From Eledone cirrhosa (lineage: Eukaryota; Mollusca; Cephalopoda; Octopoda; Eledonidae): a DNA stretch of 64,000 bases. The position numbers and the translations under genes were made by a program. Of the stretch, positions 52,805-64,000 are shown piece after piece. How positions within the stretch are numbered: position 1 is the first letter of the stretch; every line of letters starts with the position of its first letter. Location: NCBI GenBank assembly GCA_964016885.1, contig OZ024745.1, positions 48,339,042 through 48,403,041 on the forward strand. Direction: 5' to 3'. The notes under the pieces are model-generated. The model had not been told where the DNA came from. It worked only from the letters and a program-made list of their open reading frames with translations, and did not search any database.

Positions 52805-54745
52805 GTGTGTTCAATATTAATTTATCTCTCTCTATATATATTTAATGTTTCATTTTATTTATTTTTCGTTTATTTGTTATCTTCAGCTTTTTTTTTATAT
52901 TATGATTTTATATATATAAATTACCAAATAACTACTTATCTTCATTCAAATCTTTTATCATACTCGCTTTTACTTAAATGTTGCGCTTGGCTTCTAATTG
53001 CCATGACTTAAACAACAATGCACTGTTACATTATAAATTTTACTTTCTCATTCAACTTTTATGTAAAGCATTCACTGAATCGTAATATGATTTACCCAAT
53101 CACATCTTTCAGTCAATATATAAATACGATGAATACGTCTTTTAGAAACTGATCTCTTAACTTCAGTACGATTTAAAGAGAAAGCAGCATGGCGTGAAAG
53201 ATTTCCTATATCTCTAGAAAAAAAGGTCCTTAATGTTTTGTCGCTTGGAATCAATATATACTGATAGTTATTTAGTGACTATCATGTTACAGATCCATTC
53301 ATATATTTCCAATAAATCATTCAAGATGTCACCAAGAAGATCTACAGCTGGCTATTAATTGTAGTTGAAAATTTATTTTAATGCCATTGTTATTCACCTG
53401 CTACGTTCTTGTTTATTACTGCAATCTTCAGTATCATCTAATATAACAAAAGGAGTTTATCGCAACATTTTACTAACATTTTAAATAATAGCGTTTTTTT
53501 TTAAAAATATGTCCATTCTCGTAAAATTTACGCAACCAGTAACACGTGTTGAAAAATATATATAAAAAAATCATTTGGCAGCCTCAGAAGAATTATATAT
53601 AGCTTGTTTAATTGAGGGGATTTTGTGGGGATGCAACCCGACTATTCAATATCCATCTATTGCAGTAATTTTTAAATCTTAACGTGTCACATCCCACGGG
53701 TGGGCTGGTTAATATGTATATTTCAGGGAGCACACACTTTTTTTATTTTGTAAATTTCTAAATTTTATATTGAATGGGAGCATAACATTTTAAGGTTTCG
53801 TCATGAGGCGTGGAGCAAAAAGGTTAAGAACCAATTAATTCTTATTGTTTTAAGTTTTAAGGTTTTTTTTTTTTTGTAAATAAAAAAAAATTACGCTTCA
53901 CATGTTTGTATAAGATTTATTTTCCGGCGCAAAGAGGCGTATTACCGAACCACATGATTGTTCAGAGTTTTATATATATATATAATATATATATATAGTT
54001 AAAAGAAGACAAAATTATGTTTTTTCCTATGCAAAATGAAACAAATTATTCATTAGACCACGGAGATGTTCATAACCGAATATTTTCCGTTTTTACTGTA
54101 ACAACAACGCGTCTAAAAATAAAATTCAATACGCGCTAGCGAGAGAGAGCCTCCACGTGGTTCATTGATCGATTCTTCTAGAAAGGTAGAATTAGAAATC
54201 TCACTCAAGTACTGAATAGTAAAAAAAACAACCCAAAACACGCTGCTGGATTTTCTTAAGATAAAGTTGTTGCTGTTTTATGCAACTTCTTGATAAAACT
54301 TAGGTAAACATGTGATTTATATGGGATTTGTGGTCATTTAATAAGAATAGCCACATAAAGATTCCTTCGTTGTTTCGTTGGGTTTAGTTTTTAGTCAAGT
54401 GATACTTTTTGACATAGGCAATGATTAAGATGTCTTTTCATTTTTCAGTATTTAAAAAAAAAATAGTTCTTTAATGAAAATTTAATCGATGGGCCCTGTG
54501 TTGCACAGTGAGTGCCAGATGACTATATATCTTTTTAGAATAAAACAAATTATTCAATATCTTTCGAAAGATGTCAGAAAATGAGTTTATTTAGGGACGG
54601 AATTGAATTGTCAATTGGATTGGATCTTAGCATCGGCCGACTTGTTCTTTAGATGTTTTTCTTTTGAAGTAGTTTCACACCTTCCAATCCAGGTTATAAG
54701 TAACAAAAAAAAATGTTATTTAATATCTTTGAACGATCTGAGAAG

Positions 54746-54934
54746 TTACTCAATGCTAAAACTCTGACAGTCTCCTTGTAAATTATCAGCAACTAGTTCA
54801 GACAACCTTTCCATTTCAGCTAGTATTCTGGATCTTGAAAATGAGCTTCCATCTGAAATCTTTTTTTTATGGTCGGGATCAGCCTTCATTCCATTCTCTC
54901 CTAGTCTTGCTCCATATTTTAAGTTTGTGCTCAA
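54746..54934 (-). other. Unrecognised 60-codon open frame
   Basis: The minus frame from a TTG near 54934 to a TAA at 54746 has a hydrophilic, protein-like composition (K-Y-G-A-R-L-G-E-N-G-M-K-A-D-P-D-H, then R-I-L-A-E-M-E-R-L-S-E-L-V). No ATG start, family or clear acceptor was found. It could be a terminal exon of a minus-strand gene or a retrocopy scrap. The phrase gagcttccatctgaaat inside it recurs at about 55168. Confidence 0.25.
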
Positions 54935-55215
54935 GTGACAGAATCAATATGCTTGCTGCGATTGACATGATATTGAAACCTATCACCGTACGCAACTTAC
55001 TAATCTGACCCAAACTAAAAGCGAGTCTCTACAGTTTGTAAGCTTAGGCGTTACCATGCCAAATATTGGACAGACATCTGGGCTCAATTTCGTTGATCAA
55101 CTGTCGATCTTCTGTGCGATTTTATCGCAGAAGCTTATTTCCTCAATTATATATCATTTTCCCATATATGAGCTTCCATCTGAAATACGAACAAAAGACA
55201 ATGCATTTCGTTGTA

Positions 55216-55530
55216 GCATATGCAAAAAAGTTATGTTTGTGCCACCCATGCATGAGAAAATGGTTATGGGATGGCAATTCTCGAAACTGGGATTCAGTCA
55301 TTCTATGTACGTGTATGTATAAAATGAGCAGAACATACAAAAACAAAAAAAAACTGTATTTTGTGTACAAAGCTATTGAGGATGGCATATAGCTTTCAGT
55401 ATAATGCTAAGCTTTCCCTACATAATTTGTGTATACTCACTCTTTGAACAAAAAATACAAACTTGTTTATCCTCAATAAATGTGGGAATTTTTAAAGGCG
55501 TGGTAGCAAATGTTATTAAACCATTTTGGA
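55216..55530 (+). repeat. Segmental duplication, copy 1
   Basis: agcatatgcaaaaaagttatg, gccacccatgcatgagaaaatgg, gatggcaattctcgaaactggga, then tgtattttgtgtacaaagctattgagg and tcctcaataaatg(t)gggaatttttaaaggcgtgg. Confidence 0.85.
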
Positions 55531-55867
55531 GATATGCTGGTGTGTATATATACATACATATATACACACAAACACATACATGTATGCATGAGGATATGGA
55601 AATACTCGGTTTGGTGCGCGGTTAGCCCACCGGGAGTGAGAGACCTCTAGTTCCTGTTAGGACATCATTCTAGAAGGAAAACCTGCGACACGATGGCAGC
55701 CAATGATGCTGACTTGTTCTGTTTGGATACCTGTCACCGTTGTTCCGAGGGTGGGGTTGGTCCCGTGCAAGGCCTTTCTTCACATTAAAAAAATCTTCAA
55801 GCACCAGGCATCACTTGATCTAAACGTGTGCTGCATGAGCATGGCCTTTTCGTTTTTCTTTCGCTGC
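55531..55867. other. Spacer between duplicates
   Basis: A TA/CA microsatellite lies near 55545-55585. No gene is seen. Confidence 0.6.
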
Positions 55868-56690
55868 AGCATATGCAAAATAGAATCTAAGTCCTTGGAA
55901 ACACAAAAAAGTTATGTTTGTGCCACCCATGCATGAGAAAATGGTCATGGGATGGCAATTCTCGAAACTGGGATGCAGTCATTATATGTATGTGTATGCG
56001 GTGGATTGGCAGTATCGGTAGAGGGTCGGACGCCATGCTTTCCAGCATAGTTACGTCTCTTTACGATCTGAGTTCAAATCCCGCCGAGGTTGACTTTGCT
56101 TTTCATCCTTACGGGGTCGATAAAATAAAGTACCAGTAATGTACTGGGTAATTGCTGGCCTTGTGCCTAAAGTAGAAACAATTATATGTATGTGTATGTA
56201 TAAAATGAGCAGAGCATGCAAAAGTGAATCGAGCCAGATATCATCATTCGAGATCTTAATTATTTAATGTTGAAGTTTTATTCTGTATCCGGTATTGTTG
56301 TTTAATAAATTGGAAAACAAAATACATTTTAAAAAATTTGACGAAAGCTAAATAGAAGTTGCTTTCATCATAAGATGCTTTTAATTTATCATTTATGCTT
56401 CCGTGTTCTTTCTGTTTATTCAATTCAGTAAATAAAAAATAAAAATTGAAGGTTTCTTTGAATGGGTGTTTGTGATGGTTGGGATATTTTAAGTGCTGGT
56501 ATGGCTTCCAGAACTATCCATTAAAATAAATTAACTGTATTTTGTGTACAAAGCTATTGAGGGTGGCAAATATAGCCTTCACTATAATGCTATAACTTAT
56601 TGCGTATACTTTTTGAACAAACTTGTTTATCCTCAATAAATGCGGGAATTTTTAAAGGTGTGGTTGCAAACGAACGTTATTGGCGCCATA
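55868..56690 (+). repeat. Segmental duplication, copy 2, with insertions
   Basis: The same order of landmarks as copy 1, but separated by a SINE-A (55999-56180) and by about 300 bp of extra sequence (56225-56530). The second half (ctgtattttgtgtacaaagc...caataaatgcgggaatttttaaagg) lies at 56532-56670. Confidence 0.85.
55999..56180 (+). repeat. SINE-A with 18-bp exact target duplication
   Basis: Head CGGTGGATTGGCAGTATCGG, gagttcaaatcccgccgagg, tail ggccttgtgcctaaagtagaaaca. ATTATATGTATGTGTATG flanks it at 55981-55998 and 56181-56198. Copy 1 of the segmental duplication shows the uninterrupted site (gtgtatgtataaaatgagc), so the insertion postdates the duplication. Confidence 0.95.
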
Positions 56691-57118
56691 ATGCAAACAA
56701 TCAATATAACACAAGCTCGCGTAGTCCTTGACCTCTTAACGAAATTACTTTCAATTAACTCAATCGTTTTTAAACAGGATCTCCCGTTATCTAGTTTTGC
56801 AACTAAGGGCAGACGACAGGCGGGAACAAAGAGATGGCTACGCAGTTTCATGGCCTGCTAGAAATAGCAGCCTTGACAATGTAGTGTTGGTTATACGGGA
56901 AGATGAGATGGTCACTGTTAAAACTTATATGATCATATGTCTTCTTATCGATCAGGCTTACGTTTGGGTAAACAATAACTACGTGATGATTACAGCTAGA
57001 TTAATCGTACAAACTATATTTGATCATCTTCCAATTTGTTATGTATATATATATCCTGACAATTGTTGTCTCTTCTTCACCCATTCTATGTCTGTCTTTG
57101 AAAAGCTAGACTATTCAC

Positions 57119-57225
57119 CATGGTTGTGTTAAGTTGCTTCGCAACCATGTAGTTCTGGGTTCGATCCCATTGCGTGGCAAGTGTTTTTATTAATGCCTTC
57201 TGGTAGTCGCCCCCCCCCCCCCCCC
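57119..57225 (+). repeat. SINE-C piece with C-run
   Basis: tggttgtgttaagttgcttcgcaaccatg (A-box side), gggttcgatcccattgcgtggc (B box), gcaagtgttttt. A C-run at 57209-57225 and (TA)n, (TG)n follow to 57264. Confidence 0.7.
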
Positions 57226-57264
57226 CTCCACATACATACATATATATATATAATGTGTGTGTGT

Positions 57265-60110
57265 TTCACTCTCTGTAAAGGTCATATCAACACCATATAA
57301 TTCAGCAGTGGTATTTGTTTGTTCCTCTTAAACAATACATAGTATAACTAGTTTAGTGTCGCTCCACAATTTGTTTTCTCATAAACTGTCTTAATATTGA
57401 ATGATTTTAATGACATTTTGTAGAGATACATTTTCGAAGGTGCTGATTACGATTTTCTTTTTCTTTTGCAAGTCATAGTAGTAGAAATGGCATTACATTC
57501 CAATATAAAATCTATTGCATTATCCAGTGATATGACACTAGAAACACAGATCGAAAGTATACAATTATGAAAGTCTAGAAAAAAAAATAGCATCAACAAT
57601 ATAGTAAGAAAAAATATGCATTAAGTTACAAGGAAACAAACCTGGGGGGTTGGGTTGTAGTTATGCTCAATACATCCCATAACTTAAGCGGTTCGACAAA
57701 CGCCAGTGATGTATCTCATACTTAAAAATAGTAAAGTATGAATTGGCGTGAGGATGGTCATCTGGTGATAGAAAAACAGTCTCTTAAAAGTTTCATCTAC
57801 CCATACCAGACGTAAAAAGGATTATGATTGTAATGAAGGCTAATGGAGTTCTGATATGCAAGCCTATATGAATAACTTCAAACACTCAAAATATCTCTCT
57901 TTACCCTTCGATAATCCATCTTGGGACATATTACATGTGTTCTCATATGTGGATATGCCACAGAGTTTTCACTTCATGTCCTTCTTCAATATTCCTCATT
58001 TACCATCACTGTTGCATATGATGTGTTGAGTAGATTCTCAAGTTAACAAGCCTGAATTACTGGTTGTTTCATTTATGATTGGTTCAGTTTAAACACTTTC
58101 ATTGGGTTGTAGTTATCTTCGGTATAATTTCATTGGTTTTTCACATACTCAAGACTTCTTTACTAAAAATTCTTCTGTTGTGCTAAATATTTTTACCATT
58201 TCATGTAGCCATATTAAGGACTTTTACAGTATGGTAGGTTTGTATTACTTGTAATTTTGAATTAAGAAGTTTTTAGCTGTTTGGTTGAACATTTTCTGGT
58301 CTATGTCTCTCAAATCTGGTATGAGCTTGATAGAGATGTCATTTTACTGTGATGGCATCGGTGAGATGGATTTGCAACTTAATCTATCTCCAATTATCAT
58401 AATCCTGCATCATCTCTTCTATGAAGCCTAAGTGTACTCAGATCTATCATCAATACTTAACACATATACTTGAATCAAAATCAATCTTATGTAAAAGTTA
58501 ACCCATTTTGGAGGAGAGCTAAAAATCTGGAAATGTTCATGTATTTCATGTTAAAAGGTGATATCAAGTTTTCTTGTAACTAGTCAACATTTTGTTGGAT
58601 TATCCTGTATATAAATATGGGAAAGAAACAAAATTTTTCCATATTGTGTGTTTTAACGAAGTTCACTCAAACATTAGATTATGAATTTGTAAAGTTTATT
58701 ATTGAAAAAAAGCCCACTGCAATTACTATAATCCATTTAGTGTGATACAAAATACATCGCACCAACATTTATTATAGAAACTAGACCATATGAATTTACT
58801 TGTATAATTCATTATAGTTATTTCTGGAATGAGTAATACTTATACAGTTATGAAGCAATGTAACCAGTGTTATCAAATAAGCAATGATAGGCAAAACCTC
58901 TGATTCTGCATAATGACTCACTAGCTTAGCACCAATCTATCCCTAGCATTTTCTGCCTGAAAGACCATGTCAAATCAATTTTGGACCATTTGCACTTAAT
59001 TTTATTTTATCCATTCATAAGGAATGTATAGAGCAATAGTCATAACAAATCTGATTCCAGAAAGGCTGAATTTCACTAAGTTGCTCTTACCATTTTGAAA
59101 TTCTAATCTGTATCTCACCAGTTTAAAAGATTATGAAATTGAATTGACATATGCAATTATTGGTAGTAAACTGAATTTTACTAATTTTACCAATTTGTGA
59201 GGTAACTGCTCACTGATATACAAGCATGCATAGAAAACAGATTTATAAAGAATGAACAAAGGAACGCTACATGCAAGCATGTAAAAGTGATTGAGTTAGT
59301 ATTTGGTAACAAAAATATTTTTGGTTAGTGAATATCATGATTTCTTTGTTTTCTGTGGCCTCTGACCAAGTTAAGGAAAAATAATTGAATAAATACAGAA
59401 CAAACGTTTGTGTCATGACTTCTCATATGTTTATGATTGAATACATTCATAAGAGCAGTTATGAGGAGTGAAGTAGCTCCACAATGATCAACTAAACAAG
59501 GCTTAAGATGTTGAGTAAAATTGGTTGGCTTTCTTTTGAGCTAGCCAATCAAATAATTGGTAAACTGCTCATAAGTATTGCACTGTAAATGTTTTTCTAG
59601 TGTGATCTGGCATTGATTCATCCTCTTTTGGTTTTGACATTAAGCAATCAGTTGTTTAACTGATCATCTATCTTGTGAATTAACATGTAAGTGGTTGAGT
59701 ATTCCACAGATGTGGATCCTTAATGTAAATACCCAAATGAATCAGCATGACAGTATGTAACAAGCTTGGACCTTTGAATTATAAGTATTGGCCATCCGAT
59801 GGGTTTCTAAACAATTTCCATACTGGAGCATTTTCTCTATTCTCATAGATGTTGATATCTGCCAGAATAACCTAACTGGAAAGTTCACATTGTTACCAAA
59901 TATACATGTGTAAAAGTCAACACCATATGTTTAGATTTTCCCATGGATCTCAGGTAAAAGTCAGCTCTAGTTTTTCACAGACAACAGACCAACATTTGTG
60001 AATCGAAATATTATCCTGATCATAAATGTTATGAAAAGGAAATGAAATTTTCTCTTATTGTATTGAGAAACCAAATAAGGCCACATCAATATTATAAATA
60101 TTCCTTTGCC
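57265..60110. other. Unassigned intronic stretch
   Basis: No open frame of note, no terminal repeats and no SINE landmarks. The composition is less AT-extreme than its surroundings in places (58.3-60.0 kb), as in decayed coding DNA of a transposon, but no motif could be read. Confidence 0.5.
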
Positions 60111-60112
60111 AT

Positions 60113-60205
60113 TCCGAGTTCAAATCCCGTCGAAGTTAACGGGGTCGATAAAATAAAGTACCAGTAATGTACTGGCCTTGTGCCAATAGTAGAACCAATT
60201 ATCTA
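60113..60205 (+). repeat. SINE-A 3' part
   Basis: ccgagttcaaatcccgtcgaagtta, ggggtcgataaaataaagtacc, then gtgccaatagtagaaccaatt. The head is missing and there is an internal deletion. Confidence 0.8.
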
Positions 60206-60354
60206 GATAAACCATTGCTCCCGGATCCAGTGGTGATATGTATTTCTTGTGAAATGTTTCGTTTGTTTGCTTGTTGTGCAAACAGTCATAGCTACAATAC
60301 AGCTAGGCCAAAATTCATTAAGATAATATTACTGGGGCAGTATATAACACTGAT

Positions 60355-60625
60355 GGCACATGGCTTAGTGGTTAGAGCAGTGGGCTTGCAATCATGAGGT
60401 TGTGTGTTTGATTCCCAGACCAAGGTGTTCATTGTTGTCCTTGAGTAAGACACTTTATTTCATGTTGCTCCAGTTCACTCAGTTGGACAACATCTATGAC
60501 ATGGATAGGGGAGACTGGTGTGTACAGTTGACTGCTGGTCTGCCACAGAAATACCTTGCTTGTTCTTGAAAGGGAACCTTCCAGGTACAAATCCCATGGT
60601 TATTTGTGGGTGAAGAGGGTCTTTA
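60355..60625 (+). repeat. SINE-B copy, nearly complete
   Basis: ggcacatggcttagtggttagagc (A box), atgaggttgtgtgtttgattccc (B box), ccttgagtaagacactttattt, gttgctccagttcactcag. tRNA-derived, different from SINE-A. Confidence 0.85.
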
Positions 60626-60798
60626 CCCTTGTATATAACACCATTATATATTTACCAGTAGTTAACTATAATTATCATATCTTTGGAAGGGTATTTACAA
60701 TATATTTTAGTAACACAAAAAAAGATACAGGTCTACCTATCGTTTGCAGATGTAAACACTGCTTGGTTGAAATGTATTGACAATATATTATTACTAAG

Positions 60799-60983
60799 GG
60801 CGGTGGATTGGCAGTATCAGTAGAGGGTCGGACGCCATGCTTCGCAGCACAGTTACGTCCCTTTACGGACTGAGTTCAAAATCCGCCGAGGTTAACTTTG
60901 CCTTTCATCCTTAAGGGGTCGATAAAATAAAGTACCAGTAATACACTGGGATAATTGCTGGCCTTGTGCCAAAAGTAGAAACA
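60799..60983 (+). repeat. SINE-A with 12-bp target duplication
   Basis: GGCGGTGGATTGGCAGTATC head, B box gagttcaaaatccgccgagg, tail ggccttgtgccaaaagtagaaac. ATTATTACTAAG flanks it at 60787-60798 and 60984-60995. Confidence 0.9.
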
Positions 60984-62163
60984 ATTATTACTAAGTTTCA
61001 GATTGTTGAATTTTAAAAATAAAATACTGATCCTCTATTTATTTTACAGTAATACTTTGCTCTTGTTTCATGGAATAACAAGACTTGATTCCTTCTTGCT
61101 TCCATGCAAGCTTTAATTGGTATATGCAGCTGTAGATCGCTCTTAGCTACAGTGATCAGTAAAATTATTATGACAGTCAAATATATATTAAAAAAACAAA
61201 CAAACAAGTAGCTTAAAATGTTATTTGAAGCATTACAAAAAACAGACAAGGGAATCATGATAATTATACTTTGAGATTTAAATTTTTATTTAGCCAGCTA
61301 GCTGAGTGTAATGGAGAGCAAGTGAAAATATTTGAGAGCTATGTGGCCTTATGTGTTTGGATGTATAGAAACATTGGCATTATTAGTGTAATTCATTTTG
61401 TTGTTTTATTCATTTAGAATCCACTTGAGCTTGTATTTTGGATTGTAGTGTGAATTTTAACCCCTTGAAAGTAGTATCAATGTAGTGGTTGACCTATAAA
61501 TTTAACCTAAAAAGTAGTAATCTGACTTTTACATAAGTGTATATGCTTCTGTATGTGCGAATGTTTCATCTGATGTGACAATCACAAATTGTAACAAAAA
61601 CATTTGTGTAACCTTAACAAACTCTTTTGATTATGTCATTGTTTTATTTGATCTATGAATTAGCAATTCAATATTTTGTCTAGTTCTATGTACTTCTTTT
61701 AAAATGATTTTTCATGAACTGTTACGGTATAATCTTTTTCTGTGTGTGTGTATTGCTTTTTGTATATGCTAGCAAAGTCCATGTGAATTTTGTAAAAGTT
61801 TTTTCCCAGCTGGATACCATTGCTAAGTAAGAGTGAAACCTATTTGTAAGCTAAACAGTGTGTCAAATGGTGGATCTACTATGAAACTAATGAAGCTTAA
61901 TCTTCATGGACTCCAGAAGCAACTTATTGTCCTATTGTTACTGCTTGTGAAGGAGTCCCCTTATTGGTTCAAGCTTCACCCACACTTATGTGTTTTGGTT
62001 TAGCAAAATGATTGTAATATTTAAATCATATAATCAAACATCTTAAACCTTACAATAATTGGTAGTCGTATCTCATGTATATACTTTTCTATTATTCTTT
62101 TGACCTTTTCACATCAGTGGCTTCTGAAATTCTGACCTATGATTTGCTTCAATCTCCTTTGGT

Positions 62164-62235
62164 CAGGGGTCAGGAAACATTTCAATCTGAAGAGCCAAAA
62201 ATAGACTTGAGACTATTCGTAGCAGTATAATTTAT
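62164..62235 (+). mobile_element. hAT-like terminus
   Basis: CAGGGGTCAGGAAACATTTC, then gaagagccaaaaa, is typical of one hAT end. The opposite end and a target duplication were not found. Confidence 0.45.
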
Positions 62236-63643
62236 TATAAACCAACATACATGAATTTAGCTAACGATTTTACTTACACAATGCAAATTTTAGCTTTGAA
62301 TCTCATTTGGAATTGCTTCAGTGTCTGGCTAATAAGTTGTGTTATTTATTTTAACAATAAAATAGTAAAAAAGATGTTTAGCTTTAAAGCTCATATTCTG
62401 TATTTTGTTTGTAAAATTATCCATGGCAAATTATCTTTTATACTCTGACACTTAAGCTATGTTCTATGCCAACAGCCATCTTCCCTTGATAGATGGCCTG
62501 CCATAATCTAGCATTTCTTTACAGATCTGTGACACTTATGTTTGTTTGTTTTTATTCATTTCTTTTACATCTAAATGCTCCTTAATGAAGCTATCTCTTC
62601 TAAGCGAATGTAAAACTAGTGTAGGTATGTAGATTTAGTTTTGTTGGATAACTTCTAGTGTTTGTGTTATGTTAAAAATATGGCAGTTGACACTAGGAAG
62701 AATGTCACAGGAATCACTAATATTTCATGAATTCAGAGCGAGACCTACAAAGATAGTGTATTGAAAACCTATTAAATTTTGGGAGTATGGAGATACAAGG
62801 ACACAGTATGAATGACAAGATGAGAATCAAGTGAGTTGAGTGCCTGAGTGGAGATGGCATGAAATTAGCCTGTTCTGAGGAGCAGAGGCCACTGTTCTAG
62901 GTGAACTTGAACTCATAGAAGTGCATGTAGATGATTACACATTTTCCTTTGTTTTTGAGTTTCTGGTCATCGTGTTTACCTAGGAATATCAATATTCAGA
63001 AGTAATATTCCAATAACTTCTAGGGTTAAAGCTCAGGAAAAAATCCTCTACAAATTTAGGACAAGTCAATGAGACTTAATAAGGATTATGCAAGCTCGTC
63101 AGCTTGCTTATCATACATACCTTCAGCAGCAGTGTCAGCAGTTACATTCCAATCTTTCCACACGTTGCTTGAATATAAATAGTATTTAACAGACAGCTAT
63201 AGCGTAAGAGCTTCAGAAACATCTCTGTCTTGATACACTCTACAACCTGGCATTGCTTTTACTACCACTAAAATCTTGCAATGAAGGTATTGAATGATTT
63301 CTTAAACCCCAGTAAACCTGAGGGTGCACAATTTTATTATGATGGTAGGTAAATTTTAATGGGTTTTTTTCCTCCCTTTGTTATTTTATATTTCATCAAA
63401 CTAACATTTCTTTTTTGTTTAATCTTAATGTCTATAAGTTTAATTTGTGATGACTGCCACATATCATTAAATAAATATGTGTAAAAGTTTTTCAGTTTAT
63501 TTGAGATAAAGACTTCGTAATGAATATGAAACTATTATTGTGTGATACAGAAAATGTTGCTCTTGTTAAAAGGGAAGTATTTTAGTGACAATATAAAACT
63601 AATTATTGCATCAGAAAATTTCATTGTTTTTATCTTTTTGCAG

Positions 63644-63944
63644 ATTCCATCGACAGCATGGAATTAGATAATGAAGGCATAGAAAAAGAGATGGTTTTTG
63701 TTGACAGTAATCATCATAAAGATTTGCTGTCTTCTTTAAACTTGTTACAGAAAAGTGGACAGTTCTGTGATGTGACGCTGGTAGTTGGGAAACATGAAAT
63801 CGCTGCTCATAAAGCAGTCATGGCTGCTGTTAGCTCTTATTTTTTCAATCTGTTTACCACAAAAGATTCAGTTAATATGTATGAATTAACTGATATTGAC
63901 TACCGTAGTTTCCAGCACTTACTCAACTATGCCTATACTGGACA
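63644..63944 (+). CDS. BTB/POZ domain exon (5' coding exon, continues beyond the window)
   Basis: The exon follows tatctttttgcag and ends ACTGGACA|GTAAGT (donor GT at 63945). An in-frame Met lies at 63658. About 95 codons run to the donor, in phase 2. Residues 35-45 (G-Q-F-C-D-V-T-L-V-V-G) form the conserved start of the BTB fold, 49-65 (A-A-H-K-A-V-M-A-A-V-S-S-Y-F-F-N-L) the dimer-interface helix, and F-Q-H-L-L-N-Y-A-Y-T-G-Q its last strand and helix. BTB domains dimerise and recruit cullin-3 or corepressors. Downstream exons outside the window would decide between a BTB-Kelch ubiquitin ligase adaptor and a BTB zinc-finger transcription factor. If the exon at 52771 is used, 16 extra residues precede this Met. 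Start choice: Met 63658 is the default if the leader is non-coding. Confidence 0.9.
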
Positions 63945-64000
63945 GTAAGTTAACTTTTTGTATACTTTCCTTTTATTTGTTTTATATAAACCTTACATGC

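Larger units (their letters stand above)
52805..63643 (+). other. Predicted first intron of the BTB gene (about 10.8 kb)
   Basis: Bounded by GTGTGT at 52805 and by a T-rich tract ending ttttgcag at 63643. It contains the SINEs, duplications and unassigned stretches listed separately. The parts 52810-54700, 57230-60100 and 61000-63640 show no gene or element that I can name, apart from simple AT repeats near 53965-53997 and the hAT end at 62164. Confidence 0.45.

Noticed and set aside
57640..60000. Decayed LTR or Penelope-type element
   Set aside because: Translation of both strands by eye gave no motif, and no terminal repeat was found.
63658..63660. Met 63658 as the certain translation start
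   Set aside because: The frame is open through the acceptor and continues into a candidate upstream exon, so it may be internal.

Overview
The window looks like AT-rich, repeat-packed nuclear DNA of a coleoid cephalopod, most likely an octopus. The main reason is the dense population of cephalopod-type tRNA-derived SINEs (head near GGCGGTGGATTGGCAGTATC, tail ending near GGCCTTGTGCC...GTAGAAACAATTA). There is no bacterial gene organisation, and the coding signals come from introns-plus-exons structure or from transposons. The species call is inference.

Only one host gene is supported. A BTB/POZ exon at 63644-63944 (+) has a strong 3' splice site before it and a GTAAGT donor after it. A small candidate upstream coding exon at 52771-52804 splices onto it in frame. 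Just upstream lie a full CRE (TGACGTCA, 52546-52553) and a TATA box (52626-52633). If the two belong together, one gene runs from about 52.65 kb past the right edge, with a first intron of about 10.8 kb.

The rest is mobile-element sediment. Working labels used below: LINE-P is an RTE-like LINE with a PHD-like finger after the reverse transcriptase and a (GAT)n tail; LINE-Z is a LINE ending in a CCHC zf-RVT-like domain; LINE-J is a CR1/Jockey-like RT; LINE-B is an RTE/BovB-like C-terminus; RLE-R is a retroelement 3' end with an R2-like restriction-like endonuclease; SINE-A, -B and -C are three tRNA-derived families; MITE-1 and MITE-2 are two TTAA-flanked piggyBac-type families.

Layout: 0-14 kb holds microsatellites, RLE-R fragments on both strands, a non-autonomous Helitron, a LINE-J pseudogene, a head-to-tail SINE-A array, and a mariner split by a hAT element. 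15-24 kb holds LINE-P copy 1, with an intact 5'-truncated ORF inserted in a MITE-1, plus LINE-P tails and an 18-bp minisatellite. 23-34 kb holds nested piggyBac MITEs, SINEs and hAT MITEs, and one LINE-Z copy. 34.5-36.1 kb is a 28-copy, 54-bp tandem array with higher-order structure. 37-50 kb holds LINE-Z copies, many LINE-P pieces, LINE-P copy 2 with one nonsense and one frameshift mutation, and a Penelope-like remnant. 50-64 kb holds young SINE-A insertions with exact target duplications, a local segmental duplication and the BTB gene.

No rRNA, functional tRNA, CRISPR array or operon was seen. Nothing here amounts to a wholly new biological system. The best leads are the BTB first-exon prediction, the LINE-P RT-PHD architecture, the RLE-R endonuclease family, the TTAA MITE families and the higher-order satellite.
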